Assembly: GCF_016862935.1 (NCBI RefSeq)
Contig: NZ_BONX01000004.1
Location: 368,580 to 432,579 of the forward strand
Direction: 5' to 3'
From: Plantactinospora mayteni
GTDB taxonomy: Bacteria > Actinomycetota > Actinomycetes > Mycobacteriales > Micromonosporaceae
DNA length: 64,000 bases
Within the stretch, counting starts at the first letter, position 1. Each line of letters begins with the position of its first letter. The notes under the pieces are model-generated. The model was not told where the DNA came from and did no database searches. It was given only the letters and a program-made list of their open reading frames with translations. This document shows, in pieces, positions 26,316 through 34,403 of the stretch. The position numbers and the translations under genes were made by a program.

Positions 26316-27625
26316 GCGACGTCGGCGACGTGCCCTCCTACGCCCAGGAACGTCGGGTACGCACCGTCTGCGCCGCGCGGCAGCATGGACACCAGCCGTC
26401 CGGGAAGACGCTCGCCCTCGCCTGTGTGCTTCCCGAGCGCGCCGACATCGCCGCGTTGGAGGAGGCGGTCGCCGGCTTCGTCGCCCGGCACAGCGCGTTG
26501 CGGTACCGGTTCCGACACCGAGACGGAATGGTCACCGTCCGACGGGTCACACCCCGCCCGATCCGCTGTGCGGTCACCGAGGCCGAGTCACCGCCCAACA
26601 GCGTCGAAGCGGTGGAGCAACTCGTCCGCGCCGAGGTCGACCGGCCGTTCGACGTGCTCGGATGGCCGCTGCTGCGGGCCGGGGTGATCCAGTCCAGCCG
26701 GCCGGTGTTCCACCTGTCCATGGACCACCTGGTCGCCGACGGCTGGTCGCTGACCGTGGCGCACCGCGACATCGAAGCGCTCTACCGGGCCGCGGTCACC
26801 GGTAGCCCCGCCGACCTTCCCGAGCCCGGTGACTTCGCCGCGTTCGCCACGGCGCAGCGCCGCCGGTACACCGAGGGTCCGGCGCTGGACCAGCAGGTCA
26901 CCGCGGTGCAACGACTGCTCGGCGGACGGCCGGTGGAGCCGGCGTTCCCGGTCGACGCCCGCCCCTGGGACCTGGCCGCCGGCCGGTACGTCCGGATCGA
27001 CCTGCTGGATCGCGCCGAAGCCGAGGCGTTCACCCGGCGGTGCCGCACCGTGCGGGCCACCGCGTTCATGGGAGTGCTCGCCGCGGTCGGCACAGCCATG
27101 CACGAAGCCACCGGCCAGCAGGAGGTCGGCATGCTGGTGGCGATGCACAACCGCGACACCCCGCCGGTCGCGGGCAGCGTCGGCTGGTACGCGAACATGC
27201 TGCCGCTCTACTTCCCCGCCACCGCTCGGTTCGACCACACCCTGCGCTCCACCCGGGCCGCGCTGCTGGCGGCGATCGAACATCACGAACTGCCGATCGC
27301 CCGGGTGCTGGACACCACCCCGGCCGGACACTACAGCGGCGCCGGTGACCAGTACCCGCTGTGTTTCGTGTCCTTCAGCGACGACCGGACCATGGGCCCG
27401 ACCGGGACGGCAGCCGGACCGCAGGGTGCGGGCGACGGCTGGCAACGCGTCCATCTGGCACCGGCCCACCGGCTCGGCTACGGCATCTGGATCTCGCTCA
27501 CCGACACCGGGCTACTGGCCGTGGTCGCCTCGCCGCGGAGCCTGGCGAGCCGCGACCACCTGGCCGCGTTCGAAACCACCCTGGCCGACGTGCTGCGCCG
27601 GGTGGCCACCGAGGAGGTGCGATGA
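26312..27625 (+). CDS. Free-standing condensation-domain protein
   Basis: Single condensation domain of 437 aa starting in an ATGA overlap with the thioesterase. The active-site motif reads DHLVADG: second His, Asp and Gly are intact, while the first His is Asp. The region SVGWYANMLPLYF matches a late C-domain motif. It is followed with an ATGA overlap by an SDR and then a carrier protein, so the four genes form one unit. It probably joins an acyl or aminoacyl group held on one free carrier to an acceptor on another. The partner carriers cannot be assigned from the sequence. Confidence 0.88.
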   Translation: MSDVGDVPSYAQERRVRTVCAARQHGHQPSGKTLALACVLPERADIAALEEAVAGFVARHSALRYRFRHRDGMVTVRRVTPRPIRCAVTEAESPPNSVEAVEQLVRAEVDRPFDVLGWPLLRAGVIQSSRPVFHLSMDHLVADGWSLTVAHRDIEALYRAAVTGSPADLPEPGDFAAFATAQRRRYTEGPALDQQVTAVQRLLGGRPVEPAFPVDARPWDLAAGRYVRIDLLDRAEAEAFTRRCRTVRATAFMGVLAAVGTAMHEATGQQEVGMLVAMHNRDTPPVAGSVGWYANMLPLYFPATARFDHTLRSTRAALLAAIEHHELPIARVLDTTPAGHYSGAGDQYPLCFVSFSDDRTMGPTGTAAGPQGAGDGWQRVHLAPAHRLGYGIWISLTDTGLLAVVASPRSLASRDHLAAFETTLADVLRRVATEEVR

Positions 27626-28323
27626 ACACCCGGGTGGCCGTGGTGACCGGCGCGAACCGAGGTCTCGGCCTGGAGATCGTCCGTCAACTCGCCGCCCGGG
27701 ACCTGCGGGTGGTGTTGGCGAGCCGCTCGGTCGAACGAGGGGAAGCGGCAGCCGCAGGGCTCGGCGACGTGGCCGACCGGGTCACCGTGGCGCCGCTGGA
27801 CGTCGCCGATACCACCAGCGTCACCGATTTCGTCCACTGGCTGCATCGGCACTTCCGCCGCTGCGACGTCCTGGTCAACAATGCCGCCGTCGCCATCGAC
27901 GGCGGGCAGGACGCCAGCACGGCCAACCTCGACGTGGTGCGGCGCACCCTGGAGACGAACCTGCTGGGCGCCTGGCTGCTGACCCAGGCCGTCGTGCCGG
28001 CAATGCGGGCCCGGCGGTACGGTCGCATCGTCAACCTCTCCAGCAGCGTCGGCCGGCTGACAACCATGGTCAGCGGCATCCCCGCGTACCGGGTCTCCAA
28101 GACCGCTCTGAACGCGTTGACCCGGATCTTCGCCGACGAACTCGCCCCCGACGGGATCCTGGTCAACGCCTGCTGCCCGGGCTGGGTACGGACCGACATG
28201 GGCGGCCCGGCGGCGACAGTCCCGGTCGCGGAGGCGAGTGACACCCCGACCTGGTTGGCCACGCTGCCGCCCGACGGGCCGACCGGAGGTCTCTACCGCG
28301 ACCGCCGCCTGCTCGCCTGGTGA
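27622..28323 (+). CDS. SDR oxidoreductase (carbonyl-reductase type)
   Basis: Short-chain dehydrogenase of 233 aa beginning in an ATGA overlap with the condensation gene. It has the N-terminal NAD(P) motif TGANRGLG, VNNAAVAIDGG, and the catalytic YRVSK preceded by NLSSSVG. The overall pattern is that of carbonyl-reductase-like SDRs that reduce ketones or aldehydes with NADPH. Given its place between a condensation protein and a carrier protein, it probably reduces a carrier-bound or released ketone or aldehyde. The substrate is not visible in the sequence. Confidence 0.9.
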   Translation: MNTRVAVVTGANRGLGLEIVRQLAARDLRVVLASRSVERGEAAAAGLGDVADRVTVAPLDVADTTSVTDFVHWLHRHFRRCDVLVNNAAVAIDGGQDASTANLDVVRRTLETNLLGAWLLTQAVVPAMRARRYGRIVNLSSSVGRLTTMVSGIPAYRVSKTALNALTRIFADELAPDGILVNACCPGWVRTDMGGPAATVPVAEASDTPTWLATLPPDGPTGGLYRDRRLLAW

Positions 28324-28377
28324 ACCGGTCATCCCATCCCGACGACAAGCCGCATCGCCGACGACAAGGATCCGCTG

Positions 28378-28689
28378 ATGTCACACCCTGACCCGGCACC
28401 ACAGGTGTCCGCCGAGGTCGTCGACCACATCACCGAGCGCCTCGTGGCGATCTGGCGGGATCTCACCAAGGTGCCGGACATCGACGCCGATACCGACCTG
28501 TTCGACATCGGCGCCACCTCACTCACCGCGGTACGCATCAGATCCCGCGTCCGCGCCGAGCTCGGCAAGGAAATCGAGCTCGTCGACCTCCTCGAACACC
28601 CCACTCCCCGCGAACTCGCCGCAGTCGTCGCCACCGCCGAGATCTGGCATGGCCAGACCTGGCAGCAGCTGGACTGGTCTAGCGACTGA
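28378..28689 (+). CDS. Free-standing carrier protein
   Basis: Carrier protein of 103 aa. The ATG has AAGGA seven bases upstream. The phosphopantetheine site is in DLFDIGATSLTAVRI, the Ser before Leu being the attachment residue. It is the last gene of the thioesterase/C/SDR unit. Its 3' end overlaps the 3' end of the convergent monooxygenase by 11 bases, so the two transcripts face each other tail to tail. Confidence 0.9.
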   Translation: MSHPDPAPQVSAEVVDHITERLVAIWRDLTKVPDIDADTDLFDIGATSLTAVRIRSRVRAELGKEIELVDLLEHPTPRELAAVVATAEIWHGQTWQQLDWSSD

Positions 28690-29719
28690 CCGGACGGACA
28701 GCGAGCTCGGCCAGGCGTACCAGGGTCTCGGTGACCTGGTCGGGGCGGAGGCCGAAGTCGACGAGGCAGGCCACTTCGTCGACGCCGATGCCGGCGAGAT
28801 GGTGGAGACGGTCCAGGACGGCCGCAGGGTCGCCGACGAGGCCGCGCTCGGTGGCATACTTGCGGGCCGCGTACCGGGCGAGGGTGGACTTCTCCTCCTC
28901 GGTGAGCGCCTCCTCACCACCCGAGTGCGGCCGGTCGGCCAGGTCGAGGAACTGGCTCTGGTAGGCGAGGAGCGGTTCTTCGACCGCGGCCATGGCCTCG
29001 CGGGTCGTCGCCGCCACGCAGGTGTGGACCATCAGCGTCACGTGCGGAGCACAACCTGGTTCCCGTGCGGAGTACGCCTCCCGGTAGATGCCGATGTTCT
29101 CCACCAGCTGGTCGGTCCGTTGCTGAAGGTAGGCGGTGAGGACGTTGCAGCCGCGGCGGCCGGCCTCACGGAAGGTCGCCGACCCGGACGTGGCGGTGAG
29201 CCACAGCGGAACGGCCGGCTGCAACGGCACCGGATAGGTCCGCACCCGTTCGGGCCGGTCCCCCACCGGAAACCGCACCTCCTCGCCCCGCCAGAGGGCC
29301 CGCAGCGTGTCGATGGTGTCGAGCAGGTGCTCCCGCCGGTCGTCGAAATCGCACTGGCCGAGCACAAAGTCACCCCGGTTCCAGCCACTGGCCAGCGATA
29401 GTCCGATCCGGCCGTTGGACAGCGAATCGACCAGCGCCCACTCTTCGGCGACCCGGGCGACGTGGTGCAACGGCAGCACCACGCTGCCCGCCCGGATCGC
29501 GATCCGGCTGGTGCGGGCCGCCAACGCCGCGGCCAGCACCGCGGGGTTCGGGAACAGCCCACCAAACGGGTGGAAGTGGCGTTCGGGAATCCAGACCGCC
29601 TCGAATCCCAGCCGCTCCGCCAGCGCGGTCGTGGTCAGAATCGACTCGTACCGATCCGGAACCGGCCCGGTGTCGGCACTGGAGAAAAAGAAGACACTCA
29701 AACGGGGAATCCCGGTCAT
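28679..29719 (-). CDS. Luciferase-like FMN monooxygenase (MupA-like, NRPS/PKS-associated)
   Basis: Flavin-dependent monooxygenase of 346 aa with the bacterial luciferase fold. Start at ATG 29719 with AAGGAG five bases upstream. It shows LGFEAVWIPERHFHPFGG, IRAGSVVLPLHH and LSLASGWN, the pattern of the subgroup that includes MupA of the mupirocin pathway and domains built into NRPS/PKS lines. Such enzymes oxidise carrier-bound substrates. Two carrier proteins lie just upstream in the same minus-strand unit, making one of them the likely substrate carrier. Confidence 0.9.
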   Translation of the reverse strand: MTGIPRLSVFFFSSADTGPVPDRYESILTTTALAERLGFEAVWIPERHFHPFGGLFPNPAVLAAALAARTSRIAIRAGSVVLPLHHVARVAEEWALVDSLSNGRIGLSLASGWNRGDFVLGQCDFDDRREHLLDTIDTLRALWRGEEVRFPVGDRPERVRTYPVPLQPAVPLWLTATSGSATFREAGRRGCNVLTAYLQQRTDQLVENIGIYREAYSAREPGCAPHVTLMVHTCVAATTREAMAAVEEPLLAYQSQFLDLADRPHSGGEEALTEEEKSTLARYAARKYATERGLVGDPAAVLDRLHHLAGIGVDEVACLVDFGLRPDQVTETLVRLAELAVRPVSR

Positions 29720-29836
29720 CTGGACTCCTTCCGGCCGGATGCCCGGCCCGCCTGTGCTCGCACCGTCCATGGGTGCGATGTGGTTGCGCCAGTCGCCCGC
29801 GGATTGCTGTTCGGCCCGTGGGCTTCGGGAACGGTC

Positions 29837-30100
29837 CTATGACTCGTTTGAAGCGCCGACTTTCGTCAGCATGTCCCACCAGGCGCCGGGCGAGGCGAAG
29901 GACGTCAGCGTCAGCAACTCGTCGGGGATCGTCACGTCGAAAGTGTCCTCCAAATCCAGCAACAGGCTGACGGTTCCCAACGAGTCGAGCCCGTGCTCCG
30001 TAAGGCTGAGTTCGGGCGTCAACGGCGTGTCCGCGCCCAGCAGGGGCAGATAACGACGCAGCACGCGCTCGAAGTCAGCGGACCATTCGATACGACTCAA
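29837..30100 (-). CDS. Free-standing acyl carrier protein
   Basis: Acyl carrier protein of 87 aa, acidic and of ACP type, with the attachment site EHGLDSLGTVSLL. The start appears to be a TTG with GAGGGG eight bases upstream. It lies between a second carrier protein and the luciferase-like monooxygenase, in the same direction. Close to the divergent acyl ligase at 30672, it is a candidate acceptor for that ligase's acyl group. Confidence 0.88.
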   Translation of the reverse strand: MSRIEWSADFERVLRRYLPLLGADTPLTPELSLTEHGLDSLGTVSLLLDLEDTFDVTIPDELLTLTSFASPGAWWDMLTKVGASNES

Positions 30101-30146
30101 GTGCGCGACCCCTCGGTTTCATGGCTGAGGTAGCCGGTCGGGCCGG

Positions 30147-30395
30147 TCACCGCAGTACCGATCCGGGGTCGCCCGTCCGGATCACCTCGGCCATCTCCCC
30201 CGGCGTACGGCATTCGAAGAGTCTGCCGATCGCGATGTCGATCCCGACCGTGTCGCGCAGGTGCGTGGCGACTTTGACTAGATGAATGGAGCGGATGCCG
30301 AGCCGGAGCAGGTCGGTGTCGATGGCGATCGGGTCCGTCGGCAGCACCGCCCGCCAAGCTTGCACGACACTGTGGAGCAGTTCGTCATCCGTCAC
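30147..30395 (-). CDS. Free-standing carrier protein
   Basis: Small carrier protein of about 82 aa. The site LLRLGIRSIHLVKVA places the phosphopantetheine Ser after Arg, an uncommon but known variant of the GxxS motif. The GTG at 30395 gives a normal carrier length but has no strong ribosome-binding site; a TTG at 30458 would add about 20 residues. It is the first gene of the minus-strand unit that also holds an ACP and the monooxygenase, 276 bases from the divergent acyl ligase. Confidence 0.85.
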   Translation of the reverse strand: MTDDELLHSVVQAWRAVLPTDPIAIDTDLLRLGIRSIHLVKVATHLRDTVGIDIAIGRLFECRTPGEMAEVIRTGDPGSVLR

Positions 30396-30636
30396 GCCAG
30401 CACACCCGAACAGCGTTTCCTGACCACGGTCGGATCCTCCCTTTCGAAGGCCCCGCAAGCGGCACCGCGAACGGCACCGGGGACGGCTGGCGCGTGCCCC
30501 GCCTTGGTGGTTGCGGGACCCGGCGATGAATTGCGCAACGACAACATAGCCGTCCCGTCACCGCGCCACCAGCGTGCGGGGACCGTGACCGGTCGGGTGC
30601 CCGCCGACCGCGCCCCGGAGCCGCAGGCCGCGAATA

Positions 30637-30665
30637 TTGGCACGGACAATTGACCCTGCTAGGGT
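30637..30665 (+). promoter_or_regulatory. Leaderless promoter of the acyl ligase
   Basis: TTGGCA (30637-30642), a 17-base spacer and TAGGGT (30660-30665). The predicted transcript start, seven bases past the -10, coincides with the GTG at 30672, and there is no ribosome-binding site, so the mRNA is probably leaderless. A perfect 7-bp inverted repeat, TGACCCT-GCT-AGGGTCA (30651-30667), overlaps the -10 and could be a repressor site. Confidence 0.55.
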
Positions 30666-30671
30666 CACCCG

Positions 30672-32183
30672 GTGGTTAGCCGATCAATAACTGTTACCGA
30701 ACGTATTGACAGATTAGCTGATCTGCATCCGAATAACGTGGCCGTCACCTTTGTCCGGCCGGATGGAACCGAGCGGTGTCTCACCTGGTCACAACTGACG
30801 CGCGAGGCCGATGTCGCCTATCGGGCACTGCTCGCACTGCGCCTCCGCCCGGGATCGCTGGTCTGCGTCCAGCTTCCTGCCGCTCCGGAGCATGTCGCGG
30901 TGACGCTCGGGGCGTGGCGCCTCGGGGCCACGATGTTGGCACTGGATCCGCGCATGCCTCAGGCCGAACTCGATCGACTGGTCGGCGTTGCCAAGCCGGC
31001 ACTGCTCGTCGCGGCTCGGCCCTCCCCCGCCTGCCCGTCCGTCACCGTTGCCGAGTTGCTCGGTGGGAAGGAGCCCTCCCGGTCCCCGGAGGCTCCCGTC
31101 GGTGGGACAGGCACCGCTGCCCCTGCGCTGCCCCGCTCCGCACACACGACCGGAGGAACGACCGGACATCCCCGCGTCATCCTGCGCCAGCACCCCTGGG
31201 TGTACAGCTCGGACCTACGGTCCCTGCCGGACGATCGCGAATTCGGGGTGGGCCTCGGCGAACGTCAACTGGTGGCGGTCCCACTCCACCATGTGGGGTT
31301 CACCCGGCTCTACCACGGGCTGGCGCTCGACCACCACGTCGTCGTCATGGAAGCCTTCTCCCCCGGCCTGGCGCTCGAACTGATCCACCGGCACAGCATC
31401 AGCTACTTCCTGGTCGTCCCGGCGATGATGCGGCTCATCCTCGACTGCGTCGCCGACGCGGACCTCTCCAGCGTCCAGACCGTCCACATCTCGTCGGCCG
31501 GATGCCCGGAACCGGTGATCCGGGCGTGGATGCGCCGATTCCCGCCGGAGCGGGTGTGGTACACGTACGCCATGCAGGAGCGGCTGGGTTCGGTGTGGAT
31601 CCGCGGTGACGAGTGGCTCGAACACCCGGGCTCGGTTGGTCGCCCCCGCACCTGTGAGGTGCGCATCGAACGCCCGTCCGGTGAACTCGCCCGTCCGAAC
31701 GAGGTCGGTGAGATCTTCATCCGGGGCGAGTATTCGCGACAGCCGCGCTACCTCGGGTCCGGGCCGAGACTGAAGGAGCACGACGGGTTCCTCAGCGTTG
31801 GGGACTTCGGGCATCTGGACGAGGACGGTTATCTCTACGTGCTGGGGCGCCAGGCAGAGATGATCAACGTGGGCGGCGTCAAGGTCTTCCCTGCCGAGGT
31901 CGAGCAGATCCTGCTCCAACATCCCGGCGTGACGGACGCGGCGGTCGTCGGCCGGCCTGAACCGTACCTGGGCGAGGTCGTGCACGCCCTGGTGGTGCCA
32001 CGGGCGCCCGCGACCAGCTCGCTCGAATCGAGTCTCATCACACTCTGCCGTGGACAGCTGGTCGAGGAGAAGGTACCGATGTCGGTGGAGGTGATGGCAT
32101 CCATTCCCCGCACGTCAACCGGGAAACTGCGCCGACGCGATCTCGTGCCGGGGCGGGTCTTCAGTGAACCTCTTTCCACCTGA
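30672..32183 (+). CDS. AMP-dependent acyl ligase
   Basis: Adenylate-forming ligase of 503 aa that activates a carboxylic acid and hands it to CoA or a carrier protein. Motifs: HTTGGTTGHPR (ATP loop), GDFGHLDEDGYLYVLGR and the C-terminal TSTGKLRR with the catalytic Lys. The translation appears to start leaderless at GTG 30672. The first 25 codons are unusually AT-rich for this DNA and include a rare TTA leucine codon (residue 15, 30714-30716), so expression may need the bldA tRNA. The stop codon lies inside copy 2 of the repeat element. Two carrier proteins are divergent neighbours. The acid activated is unknown. Confidence 0.92.
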   Translation: MVSRSITVTERIDRLADLHPNNVAVTFVRPDGTERCLTWSQLTREADVAYRALLALRLRPGSLVCVQLPAAPEHVAVTLGAWRLGATMLALDPRMPQAELDRLVGVAKPALLVAARPSPACPSVTVAELLGGKEPSRSPEAPVGGTGTAAPALPRSAHTTGGTTGHPRVILRQHPWVYSSDLRSLPDDREFGVGLGERQLVAVPLHHVGFTRLYHGLALDHHVVVMEAFSPGLALELIHRHSISYFLVVPAMMRLILDCVADADLSSVQTVHISSAGCPEPVIRAWMRRFPPERVWYTYAMQERLGSVWIRGDEWLEHPGSVGRPRTCEVRIERPSGELARPNEVGEIFIRGEYSRQPRYLGSGPRLKEHDGFLSVGDFGHLDEDGYLYVLGRQAEMINVGGVKVFPAEVEQILLQHPGVTDAAVVGRPEPYLGEVVHALVVPRAPATSSLESSLITLCRGQLVEEKVPMSVEVMASIPRTSTGKLRRRDLVPGRVFSEPLST

Positions 32184-32256
32184 ACCGCGCGGCGCGCACG
32201 CACCGCGTCCGACCTTTCGGTCCGCCGGACGGCAAGGGGAGGTTGAAAACCGTTCA
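32165..32256 (+). repeat. 92-bp inverted-repeat element, copy 2
   Basis: Left arm TGAACCTCTTTCCACCT at 32165-32181 and right arm AGGTTGAAAACCGTTCA at 32240-32256, with four mismatches between the arms. It has the same orientation and length as copy 1. The stop codon of the upstream ligase (32181-32183) lies within it. A separate 14-bp palindrome, AACGGGCGCCCGTT, follows at 32267-32280. Confidence 0.9.
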
Positions 32257-32336
32257 GTGCCAACGTAACGGGCGCCCGTTCCGGAGAGCGGTCGCTGGAC
32301 AACTGACGAAGCCGGTCGCGGTGGAAAGGAGAAGGG

Positions 32337-33227
32337 GTGAACGCCTACCTCAGCGTGCTCGGAGTATCCCTGGGTGTCCGGACGCCGATCACCGAGGTAC
32401 CCGACATCGTGACCGCCGGACACCTTGATGTCCTCCACGCGGAAGGTCTGGCGTTCTGCCGGGTGACGAACCTGAACGCCATGGAACTCGCCGCCTCCGT
32501 CACGCCGGGCGCTCCCGGCGGCCCTCCGCAGGTCGCACCCGTGGACCTGGCGTTGGTGTGCACCGACTCGGCGGACCACCCGGACATGACGCGTTGGCTG
32601 GTCGACTACCAGTTGCTCACCGGGCTGGAATCCACGCGAACCATCCTGGTAAGCGGCTCGGCCTGTGCGAACACGATAACCGCCATGGATATGGCACGGG
32701 GGTTGCTCGCGTGCGGGAGCGCACGCCGGATCCTCGGGGTGACCGCGGACCGGGCAGCATCCAGCCGCTACCTGGCCAGCGGGCAGTCGGTGCTCAGCGA
32801 CGGTGCGGCCTCCTGGCTGATGACGAGGACCCCGGGTCCGCGGTCCTTTGAGCTGTTGGGCGTCACCGGGGAGACCCGGTGCCTGCGGACGACGCATCCG
32901 CTGAGCCAGGCACGATCCCTGATCCGCGCCGTCCAACAGGGCTACGACCGGCTCCGGAACGACCTGGACCAGCCCTCCCGCTATCTGGTCCTTCCCCATC
33001 TCGGGAAGTCCTCGCGTGATCTGCTGACCATGGCGGTGGGGTCCGGACCGGACCGTCGGTACGACGCACCAGTCGCCGACCTGGGGCACTGCTTCGCCGC
33101 CGACCCCCTGCTCGACCTGGCCCAGATGCAGCAGGAGGGGGCACTCGACGACGGTGACCAGGTGCTCGTCGTCGCCTCGGCCGCGCACACCGCGTGGCTG
33201 GCCGCGCTCAGGTTTGCCGCCAACTGA
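32337..33227 (+). CDS. KAS III-like (FabH-family) enzyme
   Basis: Thiolase-fold protein of 296 aa related to 3-oxoacyl-ACP synthase III. GTG start with AAAGGAG about six bases upstream. The active-site Cys is at 110 in SGSACANT. The His of FabH is kept in LPHLGK. The third FabH residue, the Asn of the GNTSAAS motif, is replaced: the equivalent stretch reads GHCFAAD. Such variants occur in KAS III relatives that act as acyltransferases as well as C-C-bond formers. Here it may prime a chain, elongate the acid activated by the upstream ligase, or transfer an acyl group to a hydroxyl or amine. Confidence 0.85.
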   Translation: MNAYLSVLGVSLGVRTPITEVPDIVTAGHLDVLHAEGLAFCRVTNLNAMELAASVTPGAPGGPPQVAPVDLALVCTDSADHPDMTRWLVDYQLLTGLESTRTILVSGSACANTITAMDMARGLLACGSARRILGVTADRAASSRYLASGQSVLSDGAASWLMTRTPGPRSFELLGVTGETRCLRTTHPLSQARSLIRAVQQGYDRLRNDLDQPSRYLVLPHLGKSSRDLLTMAVGSGPDRRYDAPVADLGHCFAADPLLDLAQMQQEGALDDGDQVLVVASAAHTAWLAALRFAAN

Positions 33228-33246
33228 CGCCCGTCGGGTGGTTCGG

Positions 33247-34068
33247 TCAGTCCAGGGTCGGGTCCCGGACCGCCTCGAACAGCGTCCGACATTCTCCCGA
33301 TTCGCTGCTCCCGCAGGGGCACGGTGGCATGGTGACCCCCGGTGCCACCCGGCGTAGCCCGGCGCGCCGGAGTTGCGCCTCGACCTGGTGGACGTCGAAG
33401 TGCCGAGCCGTCAGGTCCTGGGCCACCCGCCGCCAGCCAGCACCGTCCCGGAACGCGCCGCTGATGCGGCGCGTTCCCGCACCGGTCGTCTCGTCCCAGG
33501 CGCCCCGCTTCACCATGATCATGTCGTCCTCGTCCGCCACCGAGACGCGGTTCCAGTGTCGGAAGTGCGGCGCCTCGAACAGATCGAAGACGAATCGACC
33601 GCCGGGGCGCAGTGCGGCACCCACCCGCTCGAAGGCGATCAGCAGCTGCTCCATCGTCAGCAGATGGTTGAGCGCACCGTCGAGGCTCACGACAGCGTCG
33701 ACCGGATCGCCGAGCGCCAACTGCACCGCATCGGACTGCACCAGACGGAGACGTCCGGACCGTAGCGCGGGCGCCAGTTTGGCCCGTGCGCGTGCGAGCA
33801 TTGCGGCCGAGAGGTCGACCCCGACGAGCGTCCAGCCCGCACGCAGGAAGACGTCGAGCGTTTCTCCGGAACCACAGCAGAGATCGAGCAGTGAACCAGG
33901 TCCGCCATGGCATCGAGACAGGTACCTCTCGAGATCCGGCGAAAAGTTCCGGACCCACCCGGTGTAATGACGCTCGAAGAAAATTGCATAGGGAACGTCG
34001 TAGACGGACGATCCGGATGCCGACGGCAACCGTCGGCTCTCGTTGGAGTCCTGCGCTGTCCCGACCAC
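33247..34068 (-). CDS. SAM-dependent methyltransferase
   Basis: Class I methyltransferase of 273 aa. The SAM site is LLDLCCGSGETLDVF, with GVDLSAAML as the acidic loop and LRPGGRFVFDLFE further on. A C-terminal segment PCPCGSSESGEC has three Cys. The start at GTG 34068 appears leaderless: TAAGAT on the minus strand (34080-34075) places the transcript start on the GTG. It is divergent from the 2OG oxygenase, with a StrR-type operator between them, and converges on the KAS III-like gene. It probably N- or O-methylates a cluster intermediate. Confidence 0.9.
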   Translation of the reverse strand: MVGTAQDSNESRRLPSASGSSVYDVPYAIFFERHYTGWVRNFSPDLERYLSRCHGGPGSLLDLCCGSGETLDVFLRAGWTLVGVDLSAAMLARARAKLAPALRSGRLRLVQSDAVQLALGDPVDAVVSLDGALNHLLTMEQLLIAFERVGAALRPGGRFVFDLFEAPHFRHWNRVSVADEDDMIMVKRGAWDETTGAGTRRISGAFRDGAGWRRVAQDLTARHFDVHQVEAQLRRAGLRRVAPGVTMPPCPCGSSESGECRTLFEAVRDPTLD

Positions 34069-34074
34069 GGCTGG

Positions 34075-34080
34075 ATCTTA
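34075..34080 (-). promoter_or_regulatory. -10 box of the methyltransferase (leaderless)
   Basis: TAAGAT on the minus strand ends seven bases before the GTG start at 34068, so transcript and translation starts should coincide. No good -35 match is visible at the usual distance, which would fit dependence on the activator site at 34164-34192. Confidence 0.4.
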
Positions 34081-34163
34081 TGCCCCCGACACGGAGACGT
34101 CCCGGACGCGGACCCGGACGCCATGGACAACCGACTGCGGCGTCCCGCGTGGCGGCTCCGGCT

Positions 34164-34192
34164 GTTCAACTGCGGAGGCTCCGCAGTTGAAC
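34164..34192. promoter_or_regulatory. Perfect StrR-family operator
   Basis: GTTCAACTG, 11 bases, then CAGTTGAAC. This matches the published StrR consensus GTTCRACTG-N11-CRGTYGAAC at every defined position. The symmetry extends further, giving a 16-bp inverted repeat with a 3-base loop at 34161-34195. It lies between the divergent methyltransferase and 2OG oxygenase genes and just upstream of a possible plus-strand -10 (TACGAT, 34226-34231). It is the likely target of the StrR-type regulator at 23910-24950. Confidence 0.8.
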
Positions 34193-34403
34193 AGCAGCGC
34201 TACCGCCGGACCGTACACTCCCCCGTACGATGCGACGGCGGGAGATCCTCACCAGGAACGTCATCGTCCCTGCCGAGCCGAATGACACGTCAGGAGATGC
34301 ACCGCTCCTATCCACACTGTCGCGTCGGGTCATCTCCCGGCCCGGGGTTGACGACGGGGCGTCGTTACGACAGGTGAACTGGGCAACGACTCGGAGGGCA
34401 GGA

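Noticed and set aside
34161..34195. Strong hairpin read first as a terminator
   Set aside because: It lies between divergent genes and matches the StrR operator consensus exactly, including the 11-base spacer, so an operator fits better.
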